Positions 39,240 through 47,602 of a DNA stretch of 64,000 nucleotides are shown here, piece by piece. Numbering within the stretch: the first letter of the stretch is position 1; every line of letters starts with the position of its first letter. The position numbers were made by a program, and so were the translations under genes. The DNA lies in NCBI GenBank assembly GCA_049515135.1, contig JBEKUJ010000006.1, forward strand, positions 62,001 to 126,000, given 5' to 3'. The stretch is from Fen-1364 sp049515135 (lineage in GTDB: Bacteria > Spirochaetota > Spirochaetia > SZUA-6 > Fen-1364). Below the pieces are notes generated by a model. The model saw nothing but the letters and a program-made list of their open reading frames with translations. It was not told the origin of the DNA and did not search any database.

Positions 39240-40004
39240 GTGATCCCCAGAAAGCTGACCCCCGGGGAGATATCGGGCGCGGTCGAAAAGATCAGGAAAA
39301 AGTACGACTCGTACATCAACAAATTCTTCAAGCCGAAGATGCTCAAGGAAGCCTTTGAAGAGCGTTACATCCGGGCGCTGCGGGCAGGGGTCGACATCTC
39401 CTCCTTCCTGATGGCGGAGATCAGCGCAATCGAAGAGCTGATCGACAGGGAGGAAAAACGGGTGGCCATGGAGCCTGCCAAGCCGGACGCTGAGAAACAG
39501 CAGAGCTTTGCAGACCGCGTCCTTGAAGAAAACCGCAAGAGGATCATCAAGTACCCCGACGTCCCGTTTCACAGTGACGCCAGCGAGGAGACGCGCCGGC
39601 TGCTCGGCGCGCTCACCAGTCTGCTTCGGGACCGCTGGACCCAGATCGGAGACGCCCTGCAGGATACCATGTATTCCATGAACTCCTCGGAAATGCTCAG
39701 CCTGGACTCGCAGCTGCACTACCTGGCATCCACCGACAAGGACGAGGTGCCGCAGTTTCTCATCCGGCTTGTGGCCCAGCTTCGAAAGTTTCCGCGCAAC
39801 TTCGCCCTGATTGAGCGGGACGAGAAGGAGTACATCCTGGAGGCGGCGTTCTTCCTCAATGACCTCTTCACCGTACTGGAGCGCGTGAAACGGGTCTACA
39901 CGGAAATCGCCTCGGAAGCCAAGAAGATAATCGAGGAAAGCCTGGCTCACGTCTGGGAGATCATCAGCGATTTCCGGATCAAGGACTTCAAGAGGAAGCA
40001 CTAG
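39240..40004 (+). CDS. Helical cytoplasmic protein of unknown function
   Basis: A 254-residue protein with no signal or membrane helix, mostly alpha-helical. It starts K-L-T-P-G-E-I-S-G-A-V-E-K-I-R-K-K-Y-D-S-Y and has F-F-K-P-K-M-L-K-E-A-F-E-E-R-Y and E-I-S-A-I-E-E-L-I-D-R-E-E. I think it is conserved in other spirochaetes but cannot give it a name. The GTG at 39240 follows the hairpin region and is the first start in frame. It is followed after 90 bases by thioredoxin. In the original order, before the accessory block was added, it probably lay directly after ssb. Confidence 0.75.
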   Translation: MIPRKLTPGEISGAVEKIRKKYDSYINKFFKPKMLKEAFEERYIRALRAGVDISSFLMAEISAIEELIDREEKRVAMEPAKPDAEKQQSFADRVLEENRKRIIKYPDVPFHSDASEETRRLLGALTSLLRDRWTQIGDALQDTMYSMNSSEMLSLDSQLHYLASTDKDEVPQFLIRLVAQLRKFPRNFALIERDEKEYILEAAFFLNDLFTVLERVKRVYTEIASEAKKIIEESLAHVWEIISDFRIKDFKRKH

Positions 40005-40095
40005 CAGGGCAAAGCCGTGGGGGGGCCGGTCGGTATTGCTCAAGGCTCCGGGGGACGGATATATTTGTGTCCTGGAAAACAGGAGGGGTGCAGTC

Positions 40096-40419
40096 ATGGC
40101 TGAAGAGGTAGTGGTCACAAAGACGAATTTCGATGCCGAGGTGATCTCGTCCCCCGTGCCCGTTGTGGCGGACTTCTGGGCGGAGTGGTGCGGACCGTGC
40201 AAGGTGATTGCCCCCGTTCTCAGAGACCTGGCCGCGCAGTACAAGGACAAGCTGAAAGTGGCCAAGATCGACGTGGACCAGGAGCCCGAGCTGGCCACCC
40301 AGTTCAACATCGTGAGCATCCCCACGCTCCTGTTCTTCAACAAAGGGCAGGTGGTAAAGCAGCAGATCGGCGCAGTGCCCCGTCAGGCCCTGGAAAAAAT
40401 CATCAAGGAAATGATCTAG
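40096..40419 (+). CDS. trxA: Thioredoxin
   Basis: A 107-residue thioredoxin that reduces protein disulfides in the cytoplasm. The active site is F-W-A-E-W-C-G-P-C-K near residue 32, with the buried aspartate in V-V-A-D-F and the cis-proline in S-I-P-T-L. Length and fold are standard. The ATG at 40096 has AGGAGGGG upstream. It may supply electrons to the ribonucleotide reductase encoded at 16.4 kb, as thioredoxins do in general. Its stop is 6 bases before repeat copy 4. Confidence 0.95.
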   Translation: MAEEVVVTKTNFDAEVISSPVPVVADFWAEWCGPCKVIAPVLRDLAAQYKDKLKVAKIDVDQEPELATQFNIVSIPTLLFFNKGQVVKQQIGAVPRQALEKIIKEMI

Positions 40420-40424
40420 GGGTT

Positions 40425-40499
40425 CTAGGGCGATGGCACGACTGATTCCGTCGGGCGCGCCTACCGGAAACCGCGCTTCGCGCGGTCCTGATTAGGGCG
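40425..40499 (+). repeat. Intergenic palindromic repeat, copy 4
   Basis: CTAGGGCGATGGCACGACTG at the left, GCGCCTACCGG in the middle, ACCGCGCTTCGCGCGGT and TTAGGGCGC at the right. The right end overlaps the stop codon (TTA) of the minus-strand lipoprotein gene. It lies between two convergent genes. Confidence 0.85.
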
Positions 40500-41511
40500 C
40501 ATACACCTCGTCGCTGTTTTCCAGGCCCCAGCTTGCCTTTCGCGTGGGTACGATATGCCAGTCCGCGGCGGAATCCGTGTCTAGGCTGGCAGAGGAACGG
40601 CACAGTGAGCGGGTGCTGGTTGAGCCGGTGGGATTGACGGCATCCTCCGGGCTGACACGGCGTCCTGCGATGCGCCAGCCGCTGTCACGCACAAGCTCCT
40701 CTGCCCGGGCAAGCATGTTGGCTGAGCCGAACCCCAGGTATTTTTCGTCTGATGTGGAGGTACGGTTGCTGTACAGTACCCCATCGATCAACTTGCCCCC
40801 GGGCCTCTGATAGATCGAAAGGACCCCGTTGTTTCCCGAGATGCCCCGACCCCCCGCCACCCAGAAATCATACGCCGTGGCGCAGGCGTCCGTGCCCCCC
40901 GAGACTCCTTTGTCAGTCGTCTCATTCACCTCTGTTCCGTCACCGCTAGGCTTGAAATGGACCACGATGAACTCCCCTCCCCTGATGGCAAAAGAGGGAA
41001 ACACAAGACGGTTGTCAAAGCTGCCCGGCGTGCCCTGGTACAGCACCACGCCGCCCATGTCTCCGTCCGTGAGCACCTTGATTTCCAGCATGTCAGGGTG
41101 GTCTGTGGTTCCCTGGGTGATGAACTCGTTGATCACAAGGCGGGGAACGTTGGGATTGAAGCCGTAGAAGCTCGCGAGAAAGCACGCCGTGTTCCCGCTT
41201 GAATCCCGGGCCTCTCCTTCCAGCGTGTATTCGAGTCCCGGCGTCTGCCGATCCACCCGCACGAGCACTCCCTTTGCAGGTCCGGTGGTCTCTCGGACGG
41301 TCAGCGCGGGCGTGACCCGGGTTTTTTCGCAGGCAAGGCTGGCCTCCTCATCAAAGCAGATGCTGACCTCTCCCGGGCCCGTGGAGCTGACCGATTGGAT
41401 CTGGGGAGGGTGAAGATCCACCTGCTGCCCCGAGCGCGGGTCAGGCAGGGGGCCGCAGCAGATCATCAGGGCCAGGGCAGGGAACAGGAGGGAAAGCCGG
41501 CAGCTTCTCAT
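40492..41511 (-). CDS. Lipoprotein with lamin-tail-like domain
   Basis: A 339-residue putative lipoprotein. The signal is R-S-C-R-L-S-L-L-F-P-A-L-A-L-M-I followed by a C-C-G lipobox. An Ig-like segment (P-P-Q-I-Q-S-V-S-S-T-G-P-G-E-V-S-I) comes first. Then from about residue 125 comes a region like the lamin-tail domain: L-V-I-N-E-F-I-T-Q-G, then D-M-L-E-I-K-V-L, then G-G-V-V-L-Y-Q-G, and later W-R-I-A-G-R-R-V-S. Such domains occur in secreted nucleases and surface proteins as binding modules. No catalytic site is seen. Its stop lies within the repeat copy. Confidence 0.72.
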   Translation of the reverse strand: MRSCRLSLLFPALALMICCGPLPDPRSGQQVDLHPPQIQSVSSTGPGEVSICFDEEASLACEKTRVTPALTVRETTGPAKGVLVRVDRQTPGLEYTLEGEARDSSGNTACFLASFYGFNPNVPRLVINEFITQGTTDHPDMLEIKVLTDGDMGGVVLYQGTPGSFDNRLVFPSFAIRGGEFIVVHFKPSGDGTEVNETTDKGVSGGTDACATAYDFWVAGGRGISGNNGVLSIYQRPGGKLIDGVLYSNRTSTSDEKYLGFGSANMLARAEELVRDSGWRIAGRRVSPEDAVNPTGSTSTRSLCRSSASLDTDSAADWHIVPTRKASWGLENSDEVYAP

Positions 41512-41558
41512 GGTTTCCTCCAGCTGTTCATACGGCTTTCCGGTCCGGCCGCTTGTGC

Positions 41559-41587
41559 TTTACCCTCCTTTCGCTTTTCTCTATAGT
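41559..41587 (+). promoter_or_regulatory. Promoter of the Crp-like gene
   Basis: TTTACC, 17 bases, TATAGT at 41582-41587. Eleven bases lie between the -10 and the ATG at 41599. This position rules out the in-frame TTG at 41587 as the start, since it overlaps the -10 box. Confidence 0.5.
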
Positions 41588-41598
41588 TGATCCTCGAA

Positions 41599-42246
41599 AT
41601 GCCCGATGAACTCCTCCAGCGATTCACCAAGTCCTATGCCCCCGGGGCGGTCATCTGCCGAGAAGGGGAAGAGGGCGAGGAGATGTACATCATCCAGAAG
41701 GGCAAGGTCCGGGTCAGCAAGCGCTTTGCCGACAAGGTCCACGTGGTCTCGATCCTGGAAAAGGGTGATTTCTTCGGTGAGACCGCCATCGTCAACCGCA
41801 CGCGGCGCACCGCCACGGTGACCGCCGTGGATGCGGTGGAGCTGCTGGTATTCGATCGGGAAGGTTTGCAGAACATGATCACCCGCAACGCGCGGATCGC
41901 CCTGTCCATCATCGACAAGCTCTGCCGCCGCCTGCAGAACGCCCACCTGCAGATCCAGCACCTGGTCAAAAGGGACGCAAAGGGCCAAATAGCCCTGCAT
42001 CTCCGCTACCTCTTCCAGGAGCTCCCTGCCGGCCAGACAGTGGTGCCCTTCGAGAGCACCCTTGATGACGCGTCCCTGGCATTCGAGATGCCGATGGATG
42101 ATGTGCGGAAAATATTCGCCGTGCTCCAGCAGGACGGCATCCTGGGAATCACGGCAGAGACCATTTCCCTCGTGGACCGGGAGAAGCTCCTTCGGCTAAC
42201 GGAATCCCTTGGCCGCGATGCAGGCGAGGCGACAACGGCCGGCTGA
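41599..42246 (+). CDS. Crp-type cyclic nucleotide-binding protein
   Basis: A 215-residue protein with an N-terminal cyclic nucleotide-binding beta roll: Y-A-P-G-A-V-I-C-R-E-G-E, then M-Y-I-I-Q-K-G-K-V, F-F-G-E-T-A-I-V and R-T-A-T-V-T. This is followed by a long dimerisation helix (L-C-R-R-L-Q-N-A-H-L-Q-I-Q-H-L) and a winged-helix-like C terminus (D-V-R-K-I-F-A-V-L-Q-Q-D-G-I-L-G-I). The signature R-S-A of cAMP binding sites is R-T-A here, so the ligand is uncertain. It may be a transcription factor of the Crp/Fnr group, although the recognition helix is not strongly typical. Confidence 0.82.
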   Translation: MPDELLQRFTKSYAPGAVICREGEEGEEMYIIQKGKVRVSKRFADKVHVVSILEKGDFFGETAIVNRTRRTATVTAVDAVELLVFDREGLQNMITRNARIALSIIDKLCRRLQNAHLQIQHLVKRDAKGQIALHLRYLFQELPAGQTVVPFESTLDDASLAFEMPMDDVRKIFAVLQQDGILGITAETISLVDREKLLRLTESLGRDAGEATTAG

Positions 42247-42255
42247 GCCGACCCT

Positions 42256-42798
42256 TCACGCGTCCAGGGAGGCGCGGAGCTTCGTGAGGACCCTGCGGTT
42301 GCAGTCGAAAGCAAGCTCGGAGGGAAGCGCATCCAGCGGGAACCAGGCTGCCTCCACGACGTCATCAGCAGGGACAAACCTGGCATCTAAAGGCGCGTCA
42401 CAAACAAAGAAGAGACTGAGGACAAACCTGCCCTGTTCTGCAATGTCGTCCCTGTTATACTGGTCGATCTCCGATACAAAGAACCTGAGGTTTGAGACAG
42501 CCACGTCCAGCTCTTCGCGCAGCTCCCGCACAAGGCCATCCTCCGGCCTCTCCCCGTTTCCCAGGAAGCCACCGGGCAGGTCCCATTGACCCTTGTACGG
42601 CTCGATCCCCCTGCGAGTAAGCAGGACCTGCCGCTTCCCGCCCATGGCGCGCAGCAGGATGGCGGCGACTGCGGGCTTCGAACCCAGCCAGAAATGAAAG
42701 CCGCACGCCGGGCAGACCAGCACGTCCAGGGGAGCGGCGCCGCTCCCCTGGTCTGCGAGCTTGCTCCCGCAGACAGGACAGAACGCGAACCTTTTCAC
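42256..42798 (-). CDS. Nudix hydrolase with zinc ribbon
   Basis: A 180-residue protein. An N-terminal zinc ribbon (F-C-P-V-C-G near residue 7 and V-C-P-A-C-G near residue 30) precedes a Nudix domain. The Nudix box is G-G-F-L-G-N-G-E-R-P-E-D-G-L-V-R-E-L-R-E (about residues 75-94), continuing E-L. This is the arrangement of NudC-like or ADP-ribose/NADH pyrophosphatases, but the protein is shorter than NudC. It hydrolyses a nucleoside diphosphate linked to another moiety; the exact substrate cannot be read. The ATG overlaps the stop of the lipoprotein gene upstream (ATGA), so they are coupled. Confidence 0.88.
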   Translation of the reverse strand: MKRFAFCPVCGSKLADQGSGAAPLDVLVCPACGFHFWLGSKPAVAAILLRAMGGKRQVLLTRRGIEPYKGQWDLPGGFLGNGERPEDGLVRELREELDVAVSNLRFFVSEIDQYNRDDIAEQGRFVLSLFFVCDAPLDARFVPADDVVEAAWFPLDALPSELAFDCNRRVLTKLRASLDA

Positions 42799-43202
42799 TT
42801 TGCCGTGACGACCAAGGGCGAAAGGCGGTCCCTGAGCTTCTGCGCAAGAATCCGCGGCGCTGGAGGCAGGTTGCCCGTGTCGTTCTGGTACTGCTGGAGA
42901 AGCTGGTCAAGGAGGGTCACGGCCATCTGGTTCTTCCCCATCCTGTGGTAGTTGAAGGCAATCTCGTACAGGGCCCAGACGTCACGGTCGCTGTTGTTCG
43001 GGTTGTTGGCTCGAAAAGCAGTGTAGTACCTGATGGCCAGTGCGTAGTCACCGCCGTCAGAGGCATCCTGCGCGTGCTGGAAGCTTTCCGCCGCGCTCAA
43101 GTCCGGCGGGATGACCTTGGGCTGGGTACTGCAGCCTTCGACTGCCAGGAGAGTGGATAGCGCAAGAAGAATGAGGAGAGAGATCTTGAAACGGAGCTTC
43201 AT
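42795..43202 (-). CDS. Small TPR-like lipoprotein
   Basis: A 135-residue putative lipoprotein. The signal L-L-I-L-L-A-L-S-T-L-L-A-V-E-G-C has a cysteine near residue 23. The mature part contains a TPR-like pair of helices: S-A-A-E-S-F-Q-H-A-Q-D-A-S-D-G-G-D-Y-A-L, then W-A-L-Y-E-I-A-F-N-Y-H-R-M-G-K. Proteins of this type act as periplasmic scaffolds or assembly factors. The ATG at 43202 is the only start that puts the signal at the N terminus. It overlaps the Nudix gene downstream and lies 14 bases from the Cys-rich gene upstream. Confidence 0.75.
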   Translation of the reverse strand: MKLRFKISLLILLALSTLLAVEGCSTQPKVIPPDLSAAESFQHAQDASDGGDYALAIRYYTAFRANNPNNSDRDVWALYEIAFNYHRMGKNQMAVTLLDQLLQQYQNDTGNLPPAPRILAQKLRDRLSPLVVTAK

Positions 43203-43216
43203 CTGGTCCTGTCCTG

Positions 43217-43525
43217 CTATGCGGAGTAGATTTCGTCCTTGATGGGCAGGTTTTTCTTCAGCTCTTTGAGGAAAACTTCCACGTCGCCCATTGGCACATA
43301 CGCATCGCACCGATCCAGCGTCCGCCTGACGACTGTGAAGTACTTGTACACTTTCTCCTCACCGAGCTTCTTGCGCCACTTTCCCGCATCGCAGCGCACC
43401 CTCAGCCCGTACTGGCCGCCGTCCCCCCGGGGAATCTTCACGAGCTTGCAATTGATGCAATTCGCACAATAGATCTTGTCGGAAGAAAAATCCTCGATTG
43501 GTGGGGGATTCCGGTCGCCTGACAT
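43217..43525 (-). CDS. Cysteine-containing small protein of unknown function
   Basis: A 102-residue cytoplasmic protein. A cluster I-Y-C-A-N-C-I-N-C-K (residues 18-27) gives three cysteines with two-residue spacing, and others occur at about residues 45 and 73. This could bind zinc or an iron-sulphur cluster. The C-terminal half is basic and helical (F-L-K-E-L-K-K-N-L-P-I-K-D-E). I do not recognise a family. It starts at the ATG at 43525 and heads a three-gene run on the minus strand with the TPR lipoprotein and the Nudix gene. Confidence 0.68.
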   Translation of the reverse strand: MSGDRNPPPIEDFSSDKIYCANCINCKLVKIPRGDGGQYGLRVRCDAGKWRKKLGEEKVYKYFTVVRRTLDRCDAYVPMGDVEVFLKELKKNLPIKDEIYSA

Positions 43526-43600
43526 ACTTCCTTTGTCCTCGTGAGAGAGTGTACAGTACCATGTTCGACTTTTCAGGGTCAAGAGTTTAGAAACTCCGTA

Positions 43601-43648
43601 CGGCGTTCGCGCCGAACGGGTACGGCTACTGCCGAGCGCGCACTCCCG
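43601..43648 (+). mobile_element. Second copy of the 48-bp module
   Basis: Same length and nearly the same sequence as 27260-27307 (GCCGAACGGGTACG and CTGCCGAGCGCG shared, and ending ACTCCCG). It is preceded by TA and followed by CA. It contains a GTTCG-CGC-CGAAC hairpin. Here it is not inside a copy of the first repeat family. Confidence 0.55.
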
Positions 43649-43728
43649 CATGTGCGGAAGGCGCCCTAACGCGCGGCGCGGCGTGTATTGACATTCAGGC
43701 GCGGCCATAACTATTGTGAGGAACCGTA

Positions 43729-44982
43729 ATGGCAATCCCCGTAATACTCCCCCGGCAGGGCCAGTCGGTAGAAACATGCGCCATAGTTGGCTGGAAAAAG
43801 CGCCTTGGCGATGCAGTCAGGACTGGCGAGGTCATCTGCGAGGTTGAGACAGACAAGGCGTCGTTCGAAATCGAATCTCCCGCTGATGGAACCCTTCTTG
43901 CCATCTACCACGAAGCGGGAAGCCAGGTCCCGGTGCTGGCCACTCTGGCTGCCATCGGCACGCCGGGTGAGAAGGTGGAGCCGCCTGCAAGCCTCGCCGC
44001 GGGTGCACCTGTGACGGCAGCAACCGCGGCCGGCGCCTCGGCCGGGCGGACTGCCCCCGCCGCGCCGGTTGCGCCGCCAGCGCCGACTCCCGCGCCGGGA
44101 GCCAGGATTGCCGCATCACCGCGCGCAAAGGCCTTCGCCGCTGCAAACGCCATGCCCCTTGCAGGCATTCCGGGGACCGGGCCGGGCGGCCGCATCATCG
44201 AGCGTGACGTGAAACAGGCCCTGGCGGCCGGCCGAAAGCCCGCCGCAGCCCCTCGCACCCAGCCGGCAGCGCGCGTTCCATCCGGCACCTTGCGGGAGAT
44301 CAAGGTCACCGGCGTCCGCAGGCTGATTGCCGAGCGGATGCTCGCAAGCCTGACCACCACCGCGCAGCTCACGCTGAACAGTTCTGCCGATGCGCGCGCC
44401 CTTCAGGAGTTCCGCGCCCGGTTCAAGGAGAGCCCGGAAGCCATGGGGCTGCGCGGCGTGACCATCAACGACATGGTGCTGTTCGCCGTTTCGCGCGCGC
44501 TCCTCCAGCACCAGGACTTGAACGCTCATTTCACGGGAGACGCGATCAGGCAATTCGCCGACGTGGATCTCGGCTTCGCCGTGGACACGCCCCGCGGGCT
44601 CATTGTGCCCGTCATCCGCAACGCAGGCGCCCTGGGCCTTCGAGCAATCGCCGCGGAGGCCGGCCGGCTGGCGACCGCCTGCCGCGAAGGCCGCGTCACT
44701 CCGGATGAGCTTGCGGGCGGCACTTTCACCGTCACCAACCTCGGGGGGCTGGGCGTGGAAAGCTTCACGCCGGTGCTCAATCCGCCCCAGGTCGGAATCA
44801 TCGGGATCGGCTCCATCATTCCACGCGCAACCCAGGGCGCGGACGGAAGCATCAGCTTCATTCCCCAGATCGGACTTTCCCTCACGATCAACCACCAGGC
44901 CGTCGACGGGGCGCCTGGAGCCCGGTTCCTGCAGACCCTCTCCGGCCTCATCGCCCGGTTCGATCTGCTGCTGGTCCAGTAA
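43729..44982 (+). CDS. Dihydrolipoamide acyltransferase (E2) of a 2-oxoacid dehydrogenase complex
   Basis: A 417-residue E2 core subunit. The N-terminal lipoyl domain carries the lipoylated lysine at residue 43 in V-E-T-D-K-A-S-F-E. An Ala/Pro-rich linker leads to the peripheral subunit-binding domain (A-S-P-R-A-K-A-F-A, about 125-160). The catalytic domain follows, ending with the H-Q-A-V-D-G active-site motif, a slight change from the common H-R-x-x-D-G. It transfers acyl groups to CoA. The fused E1 follows 79 bases later. The lipoate-ligase-like protein at 9990 could supply the cofactor. Substrate (pyruvate, branched-chain or acetoin type) cannot be fixed; E3 is not in the window. Confidence 0.92.
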   Translation: MAIPVILPRQGQSVETCAIVGWKKRLGDAVRTGEVICEVETDKASFEIESPADGTLLAIYHEAGSQVPVLATLAAIGTPGEKVEPPASLAAGAPVTAATAAGASAGRTAPAAPVAPPAPTPAPGARIAASPRAKAFAAANAMPLAGIPGTGPGGRIIERDVKQALAAGRKPAAAPRTQPAARVPSGTLREIKVTGVRRLIAERMLASLTTTAQLTLNSSADARALQEFRARFKESPEAMGLRGVTINDMVLFAVSRALLQHQDLNAHFTGDAIRQFADVDLGFAVDTPRGLIVPVIRNAGALGLRAIAAEAGRLATACREGRVTPDELAGGTFTVTNLGGLGVESFTPVLNPPQVGIIGIGSIIPRATQGADGSISFIPQIGLSLTINHQAVDGAPGARFLQTLSGLIARFDLLLVQ

Positions 44983-45061
44983 GAAAGTTTCCGGAGTGTG
45001 AAAAACCCGTGTCAGGGCGCGTGCGTCCTGTCACGTTATCGCTGAACAGGAGACTGCTGGT

Positions 45062-47524
45062 ATGCCGAAATCAATCATCGTTGACCCGCGGGAGACGCGC
45101 AAGCAGGGGAAGCTCACGCTCTGCGACATCCCCCTCAACACATACGCGGCCGATTTGAAGAAAGAGGCCGAGAAATACGGGAAGGAAACCCTTCTTCGGG
45201 TGTACCGCGACATGGCGGTGATCCGCGAGTTCGAGACAATGCTCAACACCATCAAGACACAGGGCGTCTACCAGGGGATCCAGTACGACCACATGGGGCC
45301 GGCGCACCTGTCCATCGGCCAGGAATCCACGGTGGTCGGCCAGAGCCTCACGCTTGGCGTGGATGATTTCATCTTTGGCTCCCACCGGAGCCACGGAGAG
45401 ATCATCGCCAAGTGCCTTTCTGCCGCGGCAAAGCTGCCCGAGCAGCAGCTTACCTCGATCATGGAGACCTACATGGGCGGGGCGCCGCTTCGCGTCGTTC
45501 AGAAGGGACACAAGGGATCGCTTCAGGACCTCGCCGTGGACTACTCCTTGTACGGAACGCTTGCGGAAATCTTTGGCCGTGAGAACGGGTTCAACAAGGG
45601 AATGGGCGGCTCCATGCACGCCTTCTTTGCCCCGTTCGGCAGCATGCCCAACAACGCCATCGTGGGAGGGTCGGCGGACATCTCGGTTGGCGCAGCGCTT
45701 TTCAAGCGCATCAACCGAAAGCCCGGCATCGTCATTGCCAACATAGGGGACGGCTCCTCCGGATGCGGGCCCGTCTGGGAAGCGCTCATGGTGGCAGCCA
45801 TGGACCAGTACAGGACGCTGTGGCCGAAAGAGATCGGCGGCGCGCCTCCCATCATGTTCAGCTTCTTCAACAACTTCTACGGCATGGGCGGCCAGACCAT
45901 GGGAGAGACTATGGGGTTCAAGGTCCTGGCCCGAATCGGCGCCGGAGTCAACCCCGAGCAGATGCACGCGGAGCGCGTGGACGGATACAACCCGCTGGCC
46001 GTGGCGGATGCAATCGAGCGCAAGAGAAAGGTGCTGCAGGAGGGAAAAGGCCCGGTCCTCCTGGATGTTGTGACCTACCGCTACTCGGGACATTCCCCCT
46101 CGGACGCCTCTTCATACCGCACCAAGGAAGAAGTGGCGCTGTGGCAGGAGGTGGACTGCATCAAGAGCTTCGGCGAATCATTGGTGGCTGCAAAGATCGC
46201 CAAAGCCGGAGACCTGGAATCCATCCAGAAGGAGACGGTGGAGCGCCTGCGCAGGATCACCGAGCTGGCTGTGTCCCTGGAGATTTCTCCCAGAATCTCC
46301 ACTGATGATGATCAGATCGGGGGCATGATGTTCTCCAACGGGAACGTGGAGAAGGTCCAGGAGGGAAAGCCGGAGATGCTCCTGCCGGTGGAGCAGAACC
46401 CGCGCGTGACAGCCAACGCCAAGAAGTCGCGCTCGGGAATCGGCCCTGACGGCAAACCCCTTCCCAAGGCGCAGGTCATCGGGCTGAAGGATGCGATTTT
46501 CGAGGCCGTGCTGCACCGTTTCTCCATAGACCCGTCCATGGTGGCTTTTGGGGAGGAAAACAGGGACTGGGGCGGTGCATTCGCCGTCTACCGCGGGCTC
46601 ACGGAGGCCCTGCCGTATCACCGCCTCTTCAACACGCCCATCTCCGAAGGGGCAATCGTCGGCGCGGCCGTGGGCTACGCGATGTGCGGCGGCAGGGTTG
46701 TTCCCGAGCTGATGTATTGCGATTTCCTGGGCAGGTCAGGCGACGAGGTGTTCAACCAGCTCTGCAAGTGGCAGTCGATGTCTGCGGGCGCGCTGACGAT
46801 GCCCGTTGTGCTTCGCGTGTCGGTGGGCAGCAAGTACGGAGCCCAGCACTCGCAGGACTGGACGTCCCTTGTTGCCCACATCCCGGGGCTCAAGGTCATG
46901 TTCCCCGCAACTCCCTATGACGCCAAAGGCATGATGAACCTTGCGCTTCGGGGAACGGACCCCGTGGTGTTCTTCGAGAGCCAGCGCATCTACGACGTGG
47001 GCGAGCTTTTCGTCCCTGGCGGCGTCCCCACCGGGTACTACGAGGTCCCGGAGGGCCAGCCCGCGGTCCGGCGCGAAGGCTCGGACATGACGATCGTCAC
47101 AATCGGGGCCACCCTGTACAAGGCGGTGGAGGCCGCCGACGTTCTGCGGGAGAAGTACGGCGTGTCAGCGGAGGTGATCGACGCCCGGTTCATCAACCCG
47201 CTGGACTATGGACCCATCATCGAAAGCCTGAAGAAAACGGGAAGATGCGTTCTTGCCTCGGACGCCTGCGAGCGCGGGTCTTTCCTGCACACCATGGCAT
47301 CGAACCTCTCCCAGATGGCCTTCGATTCTCTGGACGCGCCCGTGGCCGTTGTCGGTGCACGCAACTGGATCACTCCTGCCGCCGAAATGGAAGACAGCTT
47401 CTTCCCGCAGAAAGAGTGGATCATCGATGCGATCCATGAGCGCGTCATGCCTCTGCCCGGGCACGTGGTGAGCACCAACCAGAGCGCGGCTGAGATGCTT
47501 CGGCGCAACAGGCGCGGAGTCTAG
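45062..47524 (+). CDS. 2-oxoacid dehydrogenase E1, alpha and beta domains fused
   Basis: An 820-residue thiamine diphosphate enzyme. The first half is like E1-alpha: H-R-S-H-G-E-I-I, G-S-M-H-A-F, N-I-G-D-G-S-S-G-C-G-P as the thiamine motif (G-D-G), and T-Y-R-Y-S-G-H-S. The second half, from about residue 470, is like E1-beta: F-G-E-E-N-R-D-W-G-G-A-F, N-T-P-I-S-E-G-A-I-V-G-A-A and F-F-E-S-Q-R-I-Y. It decarboxylates a 2-oxo acid and passes the acyl group to E2. The two chains are usually separate genes; this fusion is a natural variant known in several bacterial groups. The ATG at 45062 follows AGGAGAC. Confidence 0.93.
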   Translation: MPKSIIVDPRETRKQGKLTLCDIPLNTYAADLKKEAEKYGKETLLRVYRDMAVIREFETMLNTIKTQGVYQGIQYDHMGPAHLSIGQESTVVGQSLTLGVDDFIFGSHRSHGEIIAKCLSAAAKLPEQQLTSIMETYMGGAPLRVVQKGHKGSLQDLAVDYSLYGTLAEIFGRENGFNKGMGGSMHAFFAPFGSMPNNAIVGGSADISVGAALFKRINRKPGIVIANIGDGSSGCGPVWEALMVAAMDQYRTLWPKEIGGAPPIMFSFFNNFYGMGGQTMGETMGFKVLARIGAGVNPEQMHAERVDGYNPLAVADAIERKRKVLQEGKGPVLLDVVTYRYSGHSPSDASSYRTKEEVALWQEVDCIKSFGESLVAAKIAKAGDLESIQKETVERLRRITELAVSLEISPRISTDDDQIGGMMFSNGNVEKVQEGKPEMLLPVEQNPRVTANAKKSRSGIGPDGKPLPKAQVIGLKDAIFEAVLHRFSIDPSMVAFGEENRDWGGAFAVYRGLTEALPYHRLFNTPISEGAIVGAAVGYAMCGGRVVPELMYCDFLGRSGDEVFNQLCKWQSMSAGALTMPVVLRVSVGSKYGAQHSQDWTSLVAHIPGLKVMFPATPYDAKGMMNLALRGTDPVVFFESQRIYDVGELFVPGGVPTGYYEVPEGQPAVRREGSDMTIVTIGATLYKAVEAADVLREKYGVSAEVIDARFINPLDYGPIIESLKKTGRCVLASDACERGSFLHTMASNLSQMAFDSLDAPVAVVGARNWITPAAEMEDSFFPQKEWIIDAIHERVMPLPGHVVSTNQSAAEMLRRNRRGV

Positions 47525-47590
47525 GGCACATTGCGCGAGGCGCGACATCCGGTAGACGCGTCCATCCGCGCCAGACATTCCATCGCCCTA
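47522..47590 (-). repeat. Intergenic palindromic repeat, copy 5 (inverted)
   Basis: It begins with the TAG stop of the E1 gene, contains GCGCGAGGCGCGACATCCGGTAG and ends CCATCGCCCTA. It fills nearly all the space between E1 and the convergent response-regulator gene. Confidence 0.85.
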
Positions 47591-47602
47591 AGATCCCCGG
47601 GG

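Noticed and set aside
25720..47590. CRISPR array
   Set aside because: The repeats are about 70 bp, widely scattered between genes and inverted relative to one another, without regular spacers and without cas genes.
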